From: Spirodela intermedia
Taxonomy: Eukaryota > Streptophyta > Magnoliopsida > Alismatales > Araceae
DNA length: 64,000 nucleotides
Reading direction: 5' to 3'
NCBI GenBank assembly: GCA_902729315.2
Contig: LR746268.1
Location: forward strand, 3,775,501 to 3,839,500
Below the pieces are notes generated by a model. That model did no database searches, had not been told where the DNA came from, and saw only the letters and a program-made list of their open reading frames with translations. Position numbers and translations under genes: made by a program. Within the stretch, counting starts at the first letter, position 1. Each line of letters opens with the position of its first letter. Positions 60,401-64,000 of the stretch are shown here, piece after piece.

Positions 60401-63400
60401 TATCAATGCTTTACAAAAATCTGATCAAATCCAAACTAGCGGTGACCCACAGTTTTCACTTTAATTGTTTCGTGGGAATAAACCAAGTAAAATAATCAAA
60501 TAGAGGGAGAATTTTTTCCCATTTCTTCTGTCAGACCATTGAATCTGGGAATCAGAACACCAGAAAAATGTTTTCCACTTGAGCATATAACACGACCTTA
60601 TGTAAAACAATGGAGAACAGGTAAAAGATGTATGAGGCCAAAAGTCATAAGCAATCATGCGCGCCAGAAATCAGTTACTCTAAGGTGAAAAATTAAGCAA
60701 TAATTGATAATTTATATCTAAATGTGCATTATAGCGATATCCTAAGACGATTCGCAAGCAGTTTGGAGACGATGAAGTTCATCACATACCAACACCCATT
60801 GTAGTGAGCAAAACCTCCATGATTGAATAAACTTTTATCCTTAAACAAGGCAAGGTGGCTCTATTAAGGTACTCAGTCAGAATCCTCGTAACATTAGCAG
60901 CATATGGCAATAGTTGGCTGCAAGATAAAAAATAAAATACACTTAGTGTATCTCGTTGCCCAACAATGCAAATGAATATAAAAGCACAAACACCGAAAAC
61001 AACCATGAGCGAATATGTGACTAAAGTAGGAGAGCTAATCATTTTTCTTTCGAGAAAATTTTTTTTGGTGTAATCCATCAAGCGTTTTATAAGCCTAGGA
61101 TTAGCAAAACTTCAAAACACATCATAGTAAGCCAGCTAGAAAGCCCTCAACATCAATACTCGGCATGAAAATTTGAAACAGAATATATTGGCAAAGGGGA
61201 TATCCTTGTTTTACATTCAGCAGTATACAACAGAAAGAGTAAATAAGGGCATCCATATCAGTATTATAAATGGAAACTTATAGCAACTCATACGTAATGA
61301 AAAAACATTACAGAGAGAACTAGACTTTAATGAGGAAATAAATAGTTGAAAAGTGTTGATAAGATGTCAAGGTAAAGAAATATATAACTGATTCTATCCA
61401 CTGTCGTAGAAAAGAAGTTGGAGAAACAAAAAGCAGTATCAACTTTAAGGGTGGAACTGCATAGTGGCATTCCAGCTTTTCAAAAATAGTCTTTACTTTC
61501 AATTAACCAAGCTTCAATTCATTGCCCTCTGAACCACTACAACAATGATGTAAGCCAAGCATACCTCACCTTTGCATTGATTTAACAATAGCGATCAAAA
61601 GATCCAAGGAACTCAAATGCAAAGTTGGAAGCTCAGCACAGAGAAGTTCTTGGTGTAGCTCAGAAGTGAAGCTTGATAGAGTTTCGTGCAATGAACCATC
61701 AACAGAAAGTACCCTCTCAACAAGCAAAATTAAGGATTGAACAGGGAGATTCACCTGTCAAAAAGTAGCATACAAAAAAAAATTGAATGCAAGAAAAATA
61801 AGAAAACTGTCACATCTTCGCATACATGCATATGAAAATTTAAAATCCCTTAAAATCCCAAAAGAAAAAGACTAAACCATAAATATTTGACAACACAGTC
61901 ACCTCACCTGGATAGAATATGGATAGGTAATCATAATACAACAAGAGTCCATCAACATAGAAACCCTAGGAACCAACACTTCCTGAATGCTTGCTGCTGT
62001 CTTTGAGGCAACAGATGACGATAGGGACTGACCTCCTAAGGGAGAGGGAGGGTCTTTCCCAGGTGGAACCAACAATCTCATAACTTCAGTTGATCTGTGT
62101 TCTGCAGAAACATGAAATGAGAGGCTTAAGCTACCATAATTAAACGCACATTTAGAGACTTCTAACAACGTCTTAGAGAGCAAAGAGTTCAAACCTTCCT
62201 CTAGTCCTCTGAAGGCTTCATTCAGATACATATTTATAGATATAAGAACTTTCTGCATTATTGCGATCCAGCTGTTCTCATCACCTCCGACCATTGGAAG
62301 CAAAGCGAGGCAATATGCAAGTTTCTTTTTTGAGAGGGAGGGAAAGCATCATGAGAAAAAAGATAAGGAGTACAAGTGGGAGGCTGCAATGAAATCAAAC
62401 CTGAATCTCACCTTTGATATATCCATGCTACACTTCTGTGACATAAGGTTTGAAACAATAACCGCTTCGGCCTACCATCAAAACAGTACAATGATTTTAG
62501 CACAGCCGAATAGTTAAATCCTTCAATTAACATTAAAAAAGTAGATTCTGATCAATATTTTCAGATAAATTTACTTTTTGAGTTAAAATCCACTATTCCC
62601 GTTTTGAATGTATCCTTCTTCATAAAGTTGGTTCGGGAATAAGATTTTGTCTTAAATCACTCAGGACTGGAACGGTAGAGGACGGATTGTGGATACTTTA
62701 ACCTCTCCACGTCTGTCTTGATATTATTCAAAAACATTTCTCCACAAAATAACCGAAAGATTAAAAAAAGATTTAGGAGGTCAAAATGGAGGGAGATGCT
62801 CTAAACAATTTTCCTCACAAGATCTACTTCGTTATTTGGAACATATACTTGTACGTTCAGGTTGGAGTATATGTTGCAAAAGGGTACTGTTAAAAATGAT
62901 TGTTAATCATGCATAGGATAGGGATCTATGCAAGAGACATGATCAAAATAATTCTTCCTCACTGACACTGGAATGATAACATGGGAAAGCTGAATATTAC
63001 TGTAAACGGTAACCACTTCAATCAACAAAATGAGGAAAAAAAAAGACCCAAGAAACCTATTTTCAAGCATTCAAAATGATTTCACAAAGATACAGAAAAT
63101 TAATGGAAAACGCAGGCAGAGAGACGATATGAAAGTGTCTAAAAAAGAAATGGAAACCAACTCCACACCAAGGTCATAGAAATGGAACAAACAAGTGAAG
63201 CAACTGTTCTCACATGTTCAACAAAAACATGCAATAAGAACTAAGCAAATAGACAGTTTTCCTTTCAGATATGCATAAAACCTGGTAAAAAGATCTACAC
63301 TAAAAGAAAACAGTAAAACTTTATTGATCAATATCAGGGAATAAATTTTCAGCAAATATCCACAAATGATGCATTTGATATGCTTAGGGAAACAAATGAG

Positions 63401-64000
63401 CAGAACTGATAAATGATAATCCATTAAAATCTAAAAGATAGAATTAAATGGCGTGTATCTCCCAAAGTTTCACATCAAAAAAGTAAGAACAAAAAAAGAT
63501 AAAACTAATGTCTAACTATTGACCTCCAGGCACTGCTAATAGAGGATTACAATTTACATTCTAGGAGTATAAAATATGATATTTGTTACCTTTCCATAGT
63601 GACGGCGGAGAGAAAATGGGAAGAACTTCAGGAAGGCGCCTAATAGATCTGCTGCTCCTACCTTCACATAAAATGCACAGTAAGCACTAGAACATTTTAT
63701 CAAAAAGACATTTTAGAGAGCGATACTTCTGGATATTATACTGAAGTACATTCTTTCACACACTACGTTTGGGAGACAGGAAATAGATGACGAGTATAAC
63801 CCAACGTAACAACAAGCACTAACCAATATGGCATCTGTACTATTGTCGCTCATCAATTGAAGAACTGGCAGTACAAGTTTACTCGCAAGAGATGTTGCAT
63901 CTTTCTTCACATTTGGAAATGTGGACAACCTAATCAACAAATAATCTTTAGTGCGCTGCATTGCCATTGGATAAGTATGCTTTAAATAGGGTGAGACATA
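57407..64000 (-). CDS. PELP1/RIX1-like ribosome biogenesis protein, 5' end beyond window
   Basis: Resembles plant proline-, glutamate-, leucine-rich protein 1, the relative of yeast Rix1, a nucleolar factor in 60S subunit maturation. Minus-strand exons seen: 63824-64000 (open to the edge), 63590-63661, 62412-62471, 62195-62324, 61908-62101, 61570-61754, 60790-60917, 60001-60284, 59205-59448 and 57407-58065. Phases join correctly, giving 710 residues plus stop. Markers include FLKFFPFSLRRHYGK, RLLVPPGKDPPSPLGGQ, LTTMGVGMALYLGEEIIN and EIGTKVAAFCTRAMLALEVL, which leads into IHPRS. The last exon encodes a disordered acidic tail (for example EDKDDDEPGNTQEEP) with a basic KKRK in the preceding part and ends DADPDSD. 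The 93-nt intron 62102-62194 lacks stops and keeps frame. The N-terminal part lies to the right of the window. Confidence 0.85.

Overview
This window is nuclear DNA of a flowering plant. The genes are split by spliceosomal introns with GT..AG borders and include plant-specific families: CSLA mannan synthase, S-like RNase T2, R2R3-MYB, plastid NAD-malate dehydrogenase and a CML calcium sensor. The very G/C-rich third codon positions of the malate dehydrogenase and RNase genes, beside AT-rich spacers, suggest a monocot. That is an inference; the species cannot be named from the sequence.

Layout. 1-7.9 kb is decayed retroelement: a Ty3/gypsy gag relic on the minus strand, a dispersed repeat of about 1.7 kb, a Ty1/copia body riddled with stops, and LTR-like DNA. 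7.9-13.5 kb is spacer, with a GC-richer, hairpin-bearing island at 10.14-10.68 kb that may be of organellar origin. 13.5-14.8 kb (minus) is an intact subgroup-1 R2R3-MYB gene. 15-24 kb is gene-free. 24.2-36.5 kb is a gene island: an intact RNase T2 gene (+), a broken DUF1666-like gene (+) with an exact 174-bp tandem duplication, ribosomal protein eL34 (+), tRNA-Leu(CAG) (-) with an exact 140-bp tandem duplication of its 3' half, an intronless CML (+) and an intronless plastid NAD-MDH (+). 36.8-45.4 kb is again repeats: gypsy LTR/PBS/gag, a DUF4283-type LINE ORF1 on the minus strand, and the second copy of the dispersed repeat. 45.4-46.6 kb (minus) is an RNase T2 pseudogene, an inverted paralogue of the 24-kb gene. 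51.7 kb holds a small mitochondrial nad5 insertion with a perfect hairpin. 52.2-56.7 kb (+) is a complete ten-exon CSLA gene. 57.4 kb to the right edge (minus) is the 3' part of a PELP1/RIX1-like ribosome-biogenesis gene, convergent with CSLA.

The genes do not form a pathway; this is ordinary plant gene order with repeats between. I did not find a convincing new biological system. The most checkable oddities are the two perfect tandem duplications within 4 kb, the inverted RNase T2 gene/pseudogene pair with expanded GA/CT tracts in the same intron, the nad5-derived hairpin in the CSLA upstream region, and a 93-nt stop-free, in-frame intron in the PELP1-like gene. Exon borders were placed by hand from splice sites, reading-frame continuity and remembered family alignments; no database search was run.
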